Shown here: positions 44,860 to 54,048 of the stretch, in pieces
How the letters are laid out: the number at the start of each line of letters is the position of its first letter
Position numbering within the stretch: the stretch's first letter is position 1
Assembly (NCBI RefSeq): GCF_021442025.1
Contig: NZ_CP090446.1
Span: 310,001 to 374,000, forward strand
Direction of reading: 5' to 3'
Length of the DNA stretch: 64,000 nucleotides
From: Sphingobacterium sp. SRCM116780
Lineage (GTDB): Bacteria; Bacteroidota; Bacteroidia; Sphingobacteriales; Sphingobacteriaceae
The notes under the pieces: generated by a model
Told to the model about the DNA's origin: nothing
Seen by the model: the letters and a program-made list of their open reading frames with translations, nothing else
The model's database searches: none
Program-made: the position numbers and the translations under genes

Positions 44860-45423
44860 CTATTTTTTATATTGATCATGTAGGCTTTTACCACCCAATA
44901 TATTTGGTTTTATTTTTTCAATGCGAGCTAATTTCGTTTTGTCTTGCTTGGCCTCATGAATAAATTCGTTATACTCATTTTGTTTCGCTAAGCTAAGTTT
45001 TTCGAAAGCTTTTTTCAAAACTGGTTCCTGATCCAATGCGAATTGAAGTAATGCTGGAATTGGAAGATATTCCTTTTTCCCAGGAATAATCTTTAATCCT
45101 TTTTGTTCAATATCAATAGCTTCCTGTATATATTGTTTTAAGACAGATTCTTCTATTTGGCTACGATCTGTAAATTTCCATTGTCGTAAGTTCTTTGTTT
45201 TATCCCCTTGCGTAGCAATTAAAACTGAAGCATGATCTTCTAGATGGGATCCGTTGAAAAACCAAAGTGCAAAATGATCTTTAAATCCTGCAAAAGAAAT
45301 AACATTTTTACCGTTAAATGTAAAAACAGGACTTCCCCATTTAATGGTTTCTTCAAACGGAAATGGTTCTATTATTTGACGTAACAATAATAATTCCTCA
45401 GCCCATTTATTTGTTTTATCCAT
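44860..45423 (-). CDS. DUF1801 / YdeI-type protein
   Basis: The product (187 residues from ATG 45423) has an N-terminal DUF1801-like domain (about 1-110) with ETIKWGSPVFTFNGKNVISFAGFKDHFALWFFNG and a C-terminal YdeI/OmpD-associated-like helical part (LSLAKQNEYNEFIHEAKQDKTKLARIEKI, ending with the ILGGKSLHDQYKK tail). The frame is open further upstream to 45486 inside the sulfurtransferase gene, but the domain start favours 45423. It sits 14 bases after the sulfurtransferase gene. Precise biochemical role unknown. Confidence 0.82.
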   Translation of the reverse strand: MDKTNKWAEELLLLRQIIEPFPFEETIKWGSPVFTFNGKNVISFAGFKDHFALWFFNGSHLEDHASVLIATQGDKTKNLRQWKFTDRSQIEESVLKQYIQEAIDIEQKGLKIIPGKKEYLPIPALLQFALDQEPVLKKAFEKLSLAKQNEYNEFIHEAKQDKTKLARIEKIKPNILGGKSLHDQYKK

Positions 45424-45437
45424 GTAATTTTCAAAAT

Positions 45438-46274
45438 TTATGATACGATTGGTAAAATAAGATTTTCTTGCCCCCACTCGGCCCAAGATCCATCATAGAC
45501 CCTAATGTTTTGATGCCCAGCTAAATAACTGGAAAAAGCAATAATGGATGCGGTAATACCAGAGCCACAAGTGAAAATTTGTTCTGTTCCAGATGAATTA
45601 GAGGCTTCGAAGATCGTACTTAACTCTTCTTTTGTTCGATAGTAATTTCCATTTAAGACAACTTCGAACGGAAGATTATGTGAATTAGGGATATGTCCGC
45701 CACGTAGTCCTTTTCTAGGTTCAGCAACTGCACCATTAAATCTACCATTACTTCTTGCGTCAAAAATGTAGGTATCATTGTTTTTATAGCGTTCCAATAT
45801 ATAATCTTTATCAGCATACCATTTATAGGTAAAATGAGCTTGAAAATTTCCGTTGATGGGAATAGAAGCGTAGTGCTCAGAAACTGCATATTGATGCTCT
45901 ATCCAAGCTGGAAGTCCGCCATTTAAAACATAAACTTGATTAAATCCCATAACTTTAAACATCCACCATGCTCTTGGACTGGAATATATTCCCCAACGAT
46001 CATAGAGAACCAAGATAGAATCTTGATTAATACTCAATGCTTGAGCCTCTTTCGTGAAAATTTCTTCTGAGACAAGTGTATGGGGTAACTTACTATTTGG
46101 GTCGGAAAATCTATTTTCGATGTCAAAGAAAAGAGAGTTTGGAATTAAGGTCAATGGACTATCTTTTAATGACTGGCCAACTTTATCAATCGTACAATCT
46201 AAAATGATTAATTGAGGATTGTTTAATTCTTGTTTTAGCTCAAGGGCGCTAATAAGGGGAGATGGGAAATACAT
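45438..46274 (-). CDS. Sulfurtransferase with two rhodanese domains (3-mercaptopyruvate sulfurtransferase type)
   Basis: The 278-residue protein has two tandem rhodanese domains: the N-terminal inactive one (about 5-130, LIILDCTIDK) and the C-terminal one carrying the active-site Cys at 236 in CGSGITA, the loop type of 3-mercaptopyruvate sulfurtransferase. RWWMF and the pattern YDRWGIYSSPRAWWMFKVMGF match the SseA family. The DARSNGRFNGAVAEPRKGLRGGHIPNS stretch is the linker-to-domain 2 signature. It transfers sulfur to cyanide or thiols. First gene of a three-gene leftward unit. Confidence 0.92.
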   Translation of the reverse strand: MYFPSPLISALELKQELNNPQLIILDCTIDKVGQSLKDSPLTLIPNSLFFDIENRFSDPNSKLPHTLVSEEIFTKEAQALSINQDSILVLYDRWGIYSSPRAWWMFKVMGFNQVYVLNGGLPAWIEHQYAVSEHYASIPINGNFQAHFTYKWYADKDYILERYKNNDTYIFDARSNGRFNGAVAEPRKGLRGGHIPNSHNLPFEVVLNGNYYRTKEELSTIFEASNSSGTEQIFTCGSGITASIIAFSSYLAGHQNIRVYDGSWAEWGQENLILPIVS

Positions 46275-46325
46275 AGTTTTATAATCGTTACGCTATGTAA
46301 ATTTAATTATGTTTTTGATAAAAAC

Positions 46326-46354
46326 AAAAAAGCCCTAGCAAATTTGCTAGGGCT
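46326..46354 (-). terminator. Rho-independent terminator after rpsA
   Basis: On the minus strand the 24-base perfect palindrome AGCCCTAGCAAATTTGCTAG plus GGCT (46331-46354) is followed by a T run (As at 46326-46330). It lies 27 bases after the rpsA stop. Confidence 0.95.
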
Positions 46355-46380
46355 ATATTTTAGTAAGATAATGTTAAAAA

Positions 46381-48315
46381 CTATTTAGCGTTTTTTTCAT
46401 CACCTTCCATTTGTGATTTCAATTGTGCAAGAACGTCTAAGTCACCTAATGTAGATTTCTCAACTGAATCTTTCACTTTTTTCACAGCATTGTTTGCTAC
46501 TTTAGCTTCTTTCTTACGAGCATTGAATTCTTCAACACGTGCTTCAGCTCTTTCATCTTCCCAAATACGAGAGTGAGAAATTACTAAACGTTTGTTTTCT
46601 TTGTTGAATTCAATGATTTTGAATGAAGCAACTTCGTCAACTTTCAATGAAGAATTATCTTCTTTCACAGAATGTTTAGAAGGACAGAATCCTTCCACAC
46701 CATATTGTAAAGCAACGATATCACCTTTGTCTCCAACTTTCAATACAGTACCTTCATGAACTGAATCAATTGTGAAGATTGTTTCGAAAGTATCCCAAGG
46801 GTTTTCTTCTAATTGTTTGTGACCTAAAGATAATTTTCTATTTTCTTCATCTAATTCTAAAACAACAACATCTAATTTTTCACCAACTTTAGTGAATTCG
46901 TTAGGGTGGTTGATTTTTTTAGACCAAGATAAATCAGAGATGTGGATTAAACCATCGATACCTTCTTCTAATTCTACGAACACTCCGAAGTTAGTCATGT
47001 TTTTAACTACTGCAGTTTGTTTAGAACCAACTGGGTAACGCTCGTTGATGTTTTTCCAAGGATCAGGAGTCAATTGTTTGATACCTAAGCTCATTTTACG
47101 CTCTTCGCGATCTAAAGTTAAGATCTCAGCTTCGATTTCATCACTTACTTTTAAGAACTCTTGAGGAGAACGTAAGTTTTGAGACCAAGACATTTCAGAA
47201 ACGTGGATTAAACCTTCAACTCCAGGGATGATTTCTAAGAAAGCACCGTAATCAGCAACTGTTACAATTTTACCTTTTACTTTAGAACCAACAGCTAAGT
47301 CTTTATCTAAAGATTCCCAAGGATGCTCAGAAAGTTGTTTCAAGCCTAAAGCGATACGTTTTTTCTCATCATCAAAATCCAATACTACTACGTTGATTGT
47401 TTGATCTAATGATAATACTTCTTTTGGATGCTCGATACGACCCCATGAAATATCAGTAATGTGAAGTAAACCATCAACACCACCTAAATCGATGAACACA
47501 CCGAAATCTGTAATATTTTTAACAGTACCTTCTAATACTTGACCTTTTTCTAATTTAGAAACGATTTCAGATTTTTGGTTTTCTAAGTCGTTTTCAATTA
47601 ATACTTTATGAGATACGACAACATTTTTAAATTCGTGGTTGATTTTAACAACTTTGAATTCCATAGTTTTACCTACGTAAACATCGTAGTCACGGATAGG
47701 TTTGATATCGATTTGAGATCCAGGTAAGAATGCTTCAACACCTTTGATATCCACGATAAGACCACCTTTTGTACGACTTTTAACAAAACCGTTAATGATA
47801 GCATCATTTTCCAATGCTTCATTGATAGCTTCCCAAGATTTTTGAGTTTTAGCACGTTTGCGAGATAATACTAATTGTCCATTAGAATCTTCTTGCGACT
47901 CTACGAAAACGTCAACTACGTCACCAACTTTCAACTCTGGTAAGTCACGGAATTCAGATAATGAAACCAAACCGTCAGATTTGAAACCAACATTCAAGAC
48001 AACGTCTTTATTGTTGATAGAAACAACAGTACCTTCGATAATTTCACCTTGATTGATTTGGTTGAAAGTACCTGCGTATTGTTCTTCTAATTTAGCGCGC
48101 TCAGCATCGCTATAATTTCCGAAACCTTTGTCATCTGCATCCCAGTCGAACTCTCCTTCTGGAGTGATCCACGTGTTAGATTTGATTTCTTCGATTAGTT
48201 TTGAATCAGCCTCTGATTCAATTTTTTCTGTGTCTTTCACCACTTTGGTGTCAGCGCCTTGTAGCTCCGCGTTTTTCGCTGCTAACTCTTTTTCTACTTC
48301 TTGTTTTTTTGCCAT
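46381..48315 (-). CDS. rpsA: 30S ribosomal protein S1
   Basis: S1 helps mRNA bind the 30S subunit. The 644-residue protein starts with an acidic, Lys/Glu-rich extension (about 1-85), longer than in E. coli. Six S1/OB repeats then follow at about 95-160, 180-240, 260-330, 345-415, 430-500 and 515-585; repeats 3 to 5 carry the typical (V)LEGTVKNITDFGVFIDLGG, VDGLLHI(T)DISW and DDEKKRIALGLKQL. The tail is Lys/Ala-rich. The long N-terminal extension and six repeats fit Bacteroidota S1. This phylum uses few Shine-Dalgarno sites, so S1 matters more. Confidence 0.97.
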   Translation of the reverse strand: MAKKQEVEKELAAKNAELQGADTKVVKDTEKIESEADSKLIEEIKSNTWITPEGEFDWDADDKGFGNYSDAERAKLEEQYAGTFNQINQGEIIEGTVVSINNKDVVLNVGFKSDGLVSLSEFRDLPELKVGDVVDVFVESQEDSNGQLVLSRKRAKTQKSWEAINEALENDAIINGFVKSRTKGGLIVDIKGVEAFLPGSQIDIKPIRDYDVYVGKTMEFKVVKINHEFKNVVVSHKVLIENDLENQKSEIVSKLEKGQVLEGTVKNITDFGVFIDLGGVDGLLHITDISWGRIEHPKEVLSLDQTINVVVLDFDDEKKRIALGLKQLSEHPWESLDKDLAVGSKVKGKIVTVADYGAFLEIIPGVEGLIHVSEMSWSQNLRSPQEFLKVSDEIEAEILTLDREERKMSLGIKQLTPDPWKNINERYPVGSKQTAVVKNMTNFGVFVELEEGIDGLIHISDLSWSKKINHPNEFTKVGEKLDVVVLELDEENRKLSLGHKQLEENPWDTFETIFTIDSVHEGTVLKVGDKGDIVALQYGVEGFCPSKHSVKEDNSSLKVDEVASFKIIEFNKENKRLVISHSRIWEDERAEARVEEFNARKKEAKVANNAVKKVKDSVEKSTLGDLDVLAQLKSQMEGDEKNAK

Positions 48316-48354
48316 TAATTATTTTTTCTCCTTTTCCCCACATTGTAGGGACTG

Positions 48355-48362
48355 CAAAAATA
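48355..48362 (-). promoter_or_regulatory. -7 element of rpsA
   Basis: On the minus strand TATTTTTG (48362-48355) matches TAnnTTTG; CTTG at 48383-48380 is a possible -33 box 17 bases upstream. The transcript would begin about 32 bases before the ATG. The leader contains the near-palindrome CCCTACAATGTGGGG at 48349-48335. Confidence 0.5.
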
Positions 48363-48482
48363 CGAAAAACTTTTATTAACAAGGATTTATATATTATTTT
48401 TTTTAAAATTATTATCCACATTTACATATGGGTTAATAAAAATGAATGAAATAAGAGCATAAAAGACCTTGTTTGCAATCAT

Positions 48483-50603
48483 TTATTTGCTGATTGCTTT
48501 TAATAGAATATTAGCAAGAGTAGCCTCATTAAACGGTTTAATAAGAATACCATCAAATTTGACCTGATGTAATTGTTCAAGTTGTAAAACTTGTTCATTG
48601 TCAGAAGATGTACCAATGATGATAAGATGCTGTGTTTTGCTATTTTCCTTCAGTTTTTTCAAAAGTTGATCACCGCTTAACATCGGCATATTGATATCCG
48701 TAATAATAATGTTAATGTCTTTTTTTTCAATAATCTCCAATGCTTCAACACCATTGCTAGCGGTATAAACTGTTTCATTATGTTGAAAAAACTGTTTCAT
48801 ATAGAGTAAATTCAAAGAATTATCATCTACAATAAGCCAGTTAATATTTTTTGGTAAATCTGAAATCTGATTAATACGTTTGATAACAGATTTTATATGT
48901 TTTTCAATCATAACTGGAATTTCAACATCAAAAGTAGTTCCTTGGTTAATGACACTGTTTACTTTGATTTCTCCCTTTAATTTTCTAACGAGTTGCTTTG
49001 TGATATAAAGACCTAATCCGACGCCACTATCTATTTTAACTTCTGAGTTAACTGTGAAATATTTTCTAAAAATAGAAGGTAACATATTTTTTGCGATACC
49101 TATTCCTTGATCAGAAACGGTAATGAATAATTTATTATTATTTACTTTAACAGCTATTTTGATAATACCTTTTTCAGAGTACTTAATTGCATTTGAAAGT
49201 AAGTTCGTCAGTATCTGTCTAATTTTAAATTCATCAGTTTTGATTGAAGAGTTTTCATTTTGAACCAGATTATACTCTATCTTAATATTTTTTAACGAAG
49301 CCTGGTTTTGATGGATAGAAATTACATCTTGGACTAACATATTGATGTCAAAAGTGCCAATTGTATTTGCATGATCTTTGCTTTCTAATTTGCTTAAATT
49401 TAGAATATCATTGATTGTTTTGGACGTGGATTGAATACTAGAAAAGGCAGATTCAATTAATAGACGATCTTGCTCCTTAAACTGCTCTTTTTGTTTTTTC
49501 AAGATATCTACTATTCCCAATAAAGAATTAATTGGCGTTCGAATTTCATGACTTATTTCTGCTAAAATAGCCGTTTTTTCATCTGCTAATTTTTTCACAT
49601 ACTTCTTTTCTTCAATAAGCCTGTTTTCATAATACGTTGTAAAATATTGATAATAAATAATAAAACATATCATGAGAAACATCGTAATGAAACATATGAT
49701 CATTTCCCATTTTAGAACCTCAGTTTGAGCAATCAAACTCTTAATTTCTGCATTGGTTTTTTTATGTCTTTCTTTAAGACGGTAGTCTTGAATATCTCGA
49801 ATTAACTTATTCAATTCATGTAAAATTGAAAAATTGTTGGCGAGAAGCTTTCGTTCACTTTGTCGTAGTTTTTGAAAATAGGTATTGACCTCTTCTAGTT
49901 TTTTGTTAGTAAGATCCTGTTGTGTATTTAATTCTTTGAGATGTTCTTGAATAATTATTTCTCTCTCTTGTTTTAGTTTTTCGATCTGATCTAAGAAAAT
50001 TGTGTCATTTTGTTTATCGAAAATTCTTTTAAGCAAAGATTTTTTCTTTGTCACTACGTAATTTGTTGTCTTTTTTTCAGAAGAATTTTCCTCAGGAGTT
50101 TTTACTATTTTTGAAGAACTTTTTGTAGACTTTTTTATAAATGAATCGGGTAAAGAATTTATTTTTTTGTTATTTGATAATAGACTGTCGATCTTAAGTT
50201 TCAACAAAATAAAATTTTTAGCCAGACTTTCTTTTTTATTGAAGTTATTTTCGATTATGGAATTTGGTTCATTGAAATTCAGAGCTATCAATGAATCTAA
50301 ATCAGTTTTTATCTCTATTAATTTGTTTTCGTAATTTGAATAATTTTTTTTGTCAAAATCAATAGAAAATAATCGAAAATAATTTTCCGCTTCATTGTAC
50401 TTACTTATCACTAAGCTAAAGTCAGAATTATCGTTATTAATGGAAGCGTAAATGTTTTCAATTCTGACTTGAATATTTTTGTATTGTTGATATTGTGATA
50501 CAAAAACAACAAAGCATGAAATGAATAATATAAGAGTTGAAATAAGAAGGATAATTCTTAATCTCTTTGTTGAAGTATTACTATTTTTTTGAGTTGTCTG
50601 CAT
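48483..50603 (-). CDS. Membrane hybrid histidine kinase with C-terminal receiver
   Basis: The 706-residue protein has TM1 (about 15-37), a hydrophilic extracytoplasmic region of about 260 residues rich in Lys, Asn, Ile and Ser with coiled-coil stretches, and TM2 (about 300-320). The HisKA domain follows with the phospho-acceptor His352 (EISHEIRTPIN), then the HATPase (NLLSNAIKYSEKG, DQGIGIAK, GVGLGLYITKQLV) and a receiver with Asp636 (IIITDINMPMLSGD) and Lys in LIKPF. I see no PAS, GAF or Cache motif in the outer region. It is the last gene of a five-gene operon with PASTA protein and MltG. The signal it senses is unknown. Confidence 0.92.
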   Translation of the reverse strand: MQTTQKNSNTSTKRLRIILLISTLILFISCFVVFVSQYQQYKNIQVRIENIYASINNDNSDFSLVISKYNEAENYFRLFSIDFDKKNYSNYENKLIEIKTDLDSLIALNFNEPNSIIENNFNKKESLAKNFILLKLKIDSLLSNNKKINSLPDSFIKKSTKSSSKIVKTPEENSSEKKTTNYVVTKKKSLLKRIFDKQNDTIFLDQIEKLKQEREIIIQEHLKELNTQQDLTNKKLEEVNTYFQKLRQSERKLLANNFSILHELNKLIRDIQDYRLKERHKKTNAEIKSLIAQTEVLKWEMIICFITMFLMICFIIYYQYFTTYYENRLIEEKKYVKKLADEKTAILAEISHEIRTPINSLLGIVDILKKQKEQFKEQDRLLIESAFSSIQSTSKTINDILNLSKLESKDHANTIGTFDINMLVQDVISIHQNQASLKNIKIEYNLVQNENSSIKTDEFKIRQILTNLLSNAIKYSEKGIIKIAVKVNNNKLFITVSDQGIGIAKNMLPSIFRKYFTVNSEVKIDSGVGLGLYITKQLVRKLKGEIKVNSVINQGTTFDVEIPVMIEKHIKSVIKRINQISDLPKNINWLIVDDNSLNLLYMKQFFQHNETVYTASNGVEALEIIEKKDINIIITDINMPMLSGDQLLKKLKENSKTQHLIIIGTSSDNEQVLQLEQLHQVKFDGILIKPFNEATLANILLKAISK

Positions 50604-50649
50604 TATTCACATTTTATGAATTAAAGTAACACATTTTACATTAAGCAAC

Positions 50650-51621
50650 TTAGTCCTGAATCTTGTTTTTAAAAGAATTGTAAGATTGTGGTCTAACTAT
50701 TTTGATACTCTGTTTTGATAAGGCAATAGCAGCATTTAATTCGTAACCAATTAATAATATTAACGTGTTCAGATACATCCAAATCATAATAACAATTAGC
50801 GTACCTATTGACCCGTATAGTTTATTATATGTACCAAAATGATTGATATAAAAAGCAAATCCAGAGAAAGTAAGAATAGCTAAAATTGTTGACAAAGTTG
50901 CTCCTGGACTAAATAACTTCCATCTACGAGAAGATGTTGGTGCAAATTTATAAAGACAGCTAACGGTAAAAAAATATATTCCAAAGATAATGATCCATCT
51001 CGCAGCCTTGATAACAAAGGCCCAAAAACTTTTTGTTATTGCTATGCTGTCTTTTAAATAATTGACAATAATACCTGCATAAGTAAATATTGTCATACCA
51101 ATAGTGAGAGCCGTAATGATTAAAAATGCTAATCCTAATGCAATCAGTCGACGTTTAATCCAAGTTCTTTTTTCCGCAATTAGGGAGGCTTTGTTAAAAG
51201 CACGCATCATAGACGCCATACCATTAGTCGCAAAATAGGCTGCTAAAATAAAACCAAAGGATAAGAGTCCACCATTTTGATTTTTAACTATGTCTTCTAA
51301 TGTCGTTTCGACAACCTGATAAGCGTTATGCGGAATAACAACTTCTAAAAAATCTAACAGTTGTTCCTGAAAATTTTTGATAGGTATATACGGAATCAAC
51401 GTAAATAGAAAAATTATTCCTGGAAATATAGCTAACATGAAACTATAAGAAAGAGACGATGCCTTACTTAAAATAGAATCTTGAGAGATTTCTTGGAAAA
51501 AAAATACGGCAACAGTATATAATGGAAGTGATCCAAATCCAGGTAAAATAACAGTTTTACTCCATTCAATAACTTGATTGTAAGGTTTTAATTTCAATAA
51601 GTATTGATGAATATTGGACAT
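50650..51621 (-). CDS. YihY/BrkB (ribonuclease BN-like) membrane protein
   Basis: The 323-residue protein has six membrane helices and the UPF0761/YihY hallmarks: KASSLSYSFMLAIFPGIIFLF-type first helix (about 54-74), ATNGMASMMRAFNKAS (about 130-145), the GYELNAAIALSKQ end helix. Members were once called RNase BN, but that activity belongs to another protein; the role remains unclear. It follows the thioesterase by 2 bases, so it is part of the same operon. Confidence 0.92.
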   Translation of the reverse strand: MSNIHQYLLKLKPYNQVIEWSKTVILPGFGSLPLYTVAVFFFQEISQDSILSKASSLSYSFMLAIFPGIIFLFTLIPYIPIKNFQEQLLDFLEVVIPHNAYQVVETTLEDIVKNQNGGLLSFGFILAAYFATNGMASMMRAFNKASLIAEKRTWIKRRLIALGLAFLIITALTIGMTIFTYAGIIVNYLKDSIAITKSFWAFVIKAARWIIIFGIYFFTVSCLYKFAPTSSRRWKLFSPGATLSTILAILTFSGFAFYINHFGTYNKLYGSIGTLIVIMIWMYLNTLILLIGYELNAAIALSKQSIKIVRPQSYNSFKNKIQD

Positions 51622-51623
51622 AG

Positions 51624-52031
51624 TTATTCAAAAAATTTCGCCATCTTTTCAAGAAATATAGATGGCGGCATGGTTGGTTTATTTTTAGTAATATCAACAA
51701 AAACTAATGTTGTCTCTCCCGTATTTAATAGTTCTCCTTTTTCATTGAATAATTCATACTCAAAGATTATTCTTACAGCAGGTTTTTTTCGAATAGTTGT
51801 CCTGATGGTTATCAAATCATCATAGCGCGCGGCTTTGATGTATTTACATTTCATTTCCGTCACAGGCAACATGACGCCCATTTCTTCCAACTCTCGATAA
51901 GAGATGCCGGTACTTCTGAGCATTTCAGTACGTGCTATTTCATAAAAGGCAGCGTAATTTCCATAATATACATACCCCATTTGATCGGTTTCTGCATAGC
52001 GTACACGTGTCTGATATTCAAATTGAAACAT
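51624..52031 (-). CDS. Acyl-CoA thioesterase, YbgC/FadM (4HBT hot-dog) family
   Basis: The 135-residue protein has the single hot-dog fold signature YAETDQMGYVYYGNYAAFYEIARTE (residues 11-35), with the catalytic Asp at 16 and the conserved YxNY. It ends with VFVDITKNKPTMPP. The family hydrolyses short- to long-chain acyl-CoA or acyl-ACP. It sits between mltG and yihY with gaps of only 1 and 2 bases. Confidence 0.93.
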   Translation of the reverse strand: MFQFEYQTRVRYAETDQMGYVYYGNYAAFYEIARTEMLRSTGISYRELEEMGVMLPVTEMKCKYIKAARYDDLITIRTTIRKKPAVRIIFEYELFNEKGELLNTGETTLVFVDITKNKPTMPPSIFLEKMAKFFE

Positions 52032-52032
52032 A

Positions 52033-53073
52033 TTATTTTTTGATATTTCTTTCGTCTAAGGCTTTTTGAAATTTACGAGCATTTACTTCATGTTCGGCAA
52101 CATTTGTTGCAAAAGCATGGTATCCAGAAAAATCTTCTTTCGCACACATGTAAATATAATCGTGATGTTTATAATTTAAAACAGCATCTATGGCAACAAT
52201 ACTTGGCATCATGATCGGCCCTGGAGGGAGACCTTTGTAAATATAGGTATTATAAGGATTGTCTGTACGTAAATGTTTATTCAATACACGACGTATGGTG
52301 AAATCATTATTGGCAAAAATAACAGTAGGGTCAGCTTGTAAAAGCATTCCCTTTTTTAATCTATTTAAATATAAGCCAGCGATAGCAGGCATTTCATCTG
52401 TATGTAGAGCTTCTCCCTTTACGATAGCTGCAAGCGAACTTACTTCTTGGGGTGTCAGGTTAATTTCTTTGGCTTTTGCTAAACGATCACTTGTCCAAAA
52501 TTTTTTCCATTCATCATGAAAACGAGCAAAAAGCTTGTCTGGAGCTGTGTTCCAATAGAGTTCATAAGTATTTGGAACAAACATCGCAATGAAATTATCT
52601 TTGGTGAAACCATATGATTTTGCGAGATTTTCATCATTTAACAAATTTAGAAAAGTCAAAGAATCGGCTTCGAAATTTTCTCCTAATTTTCCTGCAAAGT
52701 TTTCTTTTAAACGAATATTCTCAAATCTAAACTTCACAGCCTCTTGATAGCCGCCTCTTAAATTGCCAATGAACCTTCTATTATTCATACCTGGTGTCAA
52801 AGCATATCGCCCTGGCTTAACACTCTCGGGATATTTTTGGTACTGTGCTGCACGATCAAAACTTACTGGGTCAGAAACAATTTTCTTATCCTTAATCTTT
52901 TGCAACACTTGTGCATAAGTATCTCCTGTATTAATATACAAGTATTTCTCATTGCTAGTAACATTTGATGCAAAGAAAGTGCTATAGGCTGTCCATCCAA
53001 AATATCCTCCTATAATTAAAACGAGGAGAATGACAATTTTTAACCAACTAGGTATTTTCTTTTTATTTTCCAT
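52033..53073 (-). CDS. mltG: Endolytic murein transglycosylase MltG
   Basis: MltG cleaves nascent glycan strands and is thought to terminate chain elongation. The 346-residue protein has a membrane anchor at about 10-30, a LysM-like part (ASNVTSNEKYLYINTGDTYAQVLQKIKDKKIV) and the YceG domain with LAAIVKGEALHTDEMPAIAGLYLNRL, LLQADPTVIFA and YNTYIYKGLPPGPIMMPS. The conserved catalytic Glu is in IVKGEA, although the first Glu of the E. coli VEKE is Lys here. It is 1 base downstream of the PASTA gene. Confidence 0.95.
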   Translation of the reverse strand: MENKKKIPSWLKIVILLVLIIGGYFGWTAYSTFFASNVTSNEKYLYINTGDTYAQVLQKIKDKKIVSDPVSFDRAAQYQKYPESVKPGRYALTPGMNNRRFIGNLRGGYQEAVKFRFENIRLKENFAGKLGENFEADSLTFLNLLNDENLAKSYGFTKDNFIAMFVPNTYELYWNTAPDKLFARFHDEWKKFWTSDRLAKAKEINLTPQEVSSLAAIVKGEALHTDEMPAIAGLYLNRLKKGMLLQADPTVIFANNDFTIRRVLNKHLRTDNPYNTYIYKGLPPGPIMMPSIVAIDAVLNYKHHDYIYMCAKEDFSGYHAFATNVAEHEVNARKFQKALDERNIKK

Positions 53074-53074
53074 A

Positions 53075-53893
53075 TTATGGATTCGTTTTTTGTTTTTGCG
53101 TTGATGTAGGGTTTGTTGTTTCTGGAGTTGTAGGGATATTATTTGACAATGTTAAATCAACTTTAGCTCCAATACTTATAATACCCGTTTCTAATCCTGG
53201 GAATTGTGTGATCACACGAGCGGTTGTTGTGTCCGTAACACCAATATCATAAGTTACTGTACCCAATGCCAATCCTATCCCTTGTAGCGCAAATCGTGCC
53301 TCAGCAACTGTTAATCCTGATAAATCTGGAATTTGAACCTCATTTGCTCCCTGACCATTTCCTAATATTAAATCAATCCTAGAGCCTTTCGGAATCATTC
53401 TTCCATCTCGAATCGATTGTCCAGCAAACTGTGCATCTAAAACAATATCTCTTGCAATGTCAGCAACATAAGTTGTGTCACCTATACGCAAATTATGATT
53501 TTTTAGTACGGCAGATGCCTCAATTAGTGTTTTATCTTTGATTTTTGGAAATGCGATCTCGGGTGCTACTTGTGTAATGATCGTTAAATAAATCGTACGC
53601 CCACTTTTTACATGAAACTTAGGTTCAGGATCTTGTTCAATCACTAAACCAGGTTTTGCGTCCATTTGATAAACAGAATCAATCTGATATTCCAAATCAG
53701 CATCTTCTAATGCTGCTATTGCAGCATTGACATGTAGCCCTTTTACTTTTGGAACTTCAATGGATTCATCGTGTTTTGTGTATACTTTTAATCCTAAATA
53801 GATGAAAACAAAAAGAGCTAAAACAACTCCAATGGCAACTAATAGGTTATTTCTAAACGTGTTCGTTCTTAAATATTGTAAGATTTTTGACAT
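53075..53893 (-). CDS. Membrane-anchored protein with three PASTA domains and no kinase domain
   Basis: The 272-residue protein has one membrane helix (about 15-37) and three PASTA repeats (about 45-109, 114-178 and 186-250), each starting with a VPKVKG-, FPKIKD- or IPDLSG-like strand and containing (A)IAALEDADLEYQ-like helix. It ends in a Thr/Pro/Lys-rich tail. PASTA domains bind muropeptides or beta-lactams, and in Gram-positives are fused to Ser/Thr kinases or PBPs; here there is neither. It is the first gene of the mltG operon and divergent from ddl, so a cell-wall role is very likely. Confidence 0.9.
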   Translation of the reverse strand: MSKILQYLRTNTFRNNLLVAIGVVLALFVFIYLGLKVYTKHDESIEVPKVKGLHVNAAIAALEDADLEYQIDSVYQMDAKPGLVIEQDPEPKFHVKSGRTIYLTIITQVAPEIAFPKIKDKTLIEASAVLKNHNLRIGDTTYVADIARDIVLDAQFAGQSIRDGRMIPKGSRIDLILGNGQGANEVQIPDLSGLTVAEARFALQGIGLALGTVTYDIGVTDTTTARVITQFPGLETGIISIGAKVDLTLSNNIPTTPETTNPTSTQKQKTNP

Positions 53894-54018
53894 TTCTTTT
53901 CTTTAAAAAAATCATTTTATTGTATTCTTCCATAGCAAGATTAAAGCCAATGCTTGATTCTAAATATGCTAATGTTAAATATTGAACAAAAATATTCGTT
54001 TTTCTGTGTATAGCAAAT

Positions 54019-54026
54019 TATATTTG
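54019..54026 (+). promoter_or_regulatory. -7 element of ddl
   Basis: TATATTTG matches TAnnTTTG perfectly and is 22 bases upstream of the ddl ATG. No clean -33 TTTG lies at the usual distance (TTCG at 53995-53998 is the closest). Confidence 0.45.
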
Positions 54027-54048
54027 CTACAAGAATCACTATAATTTT

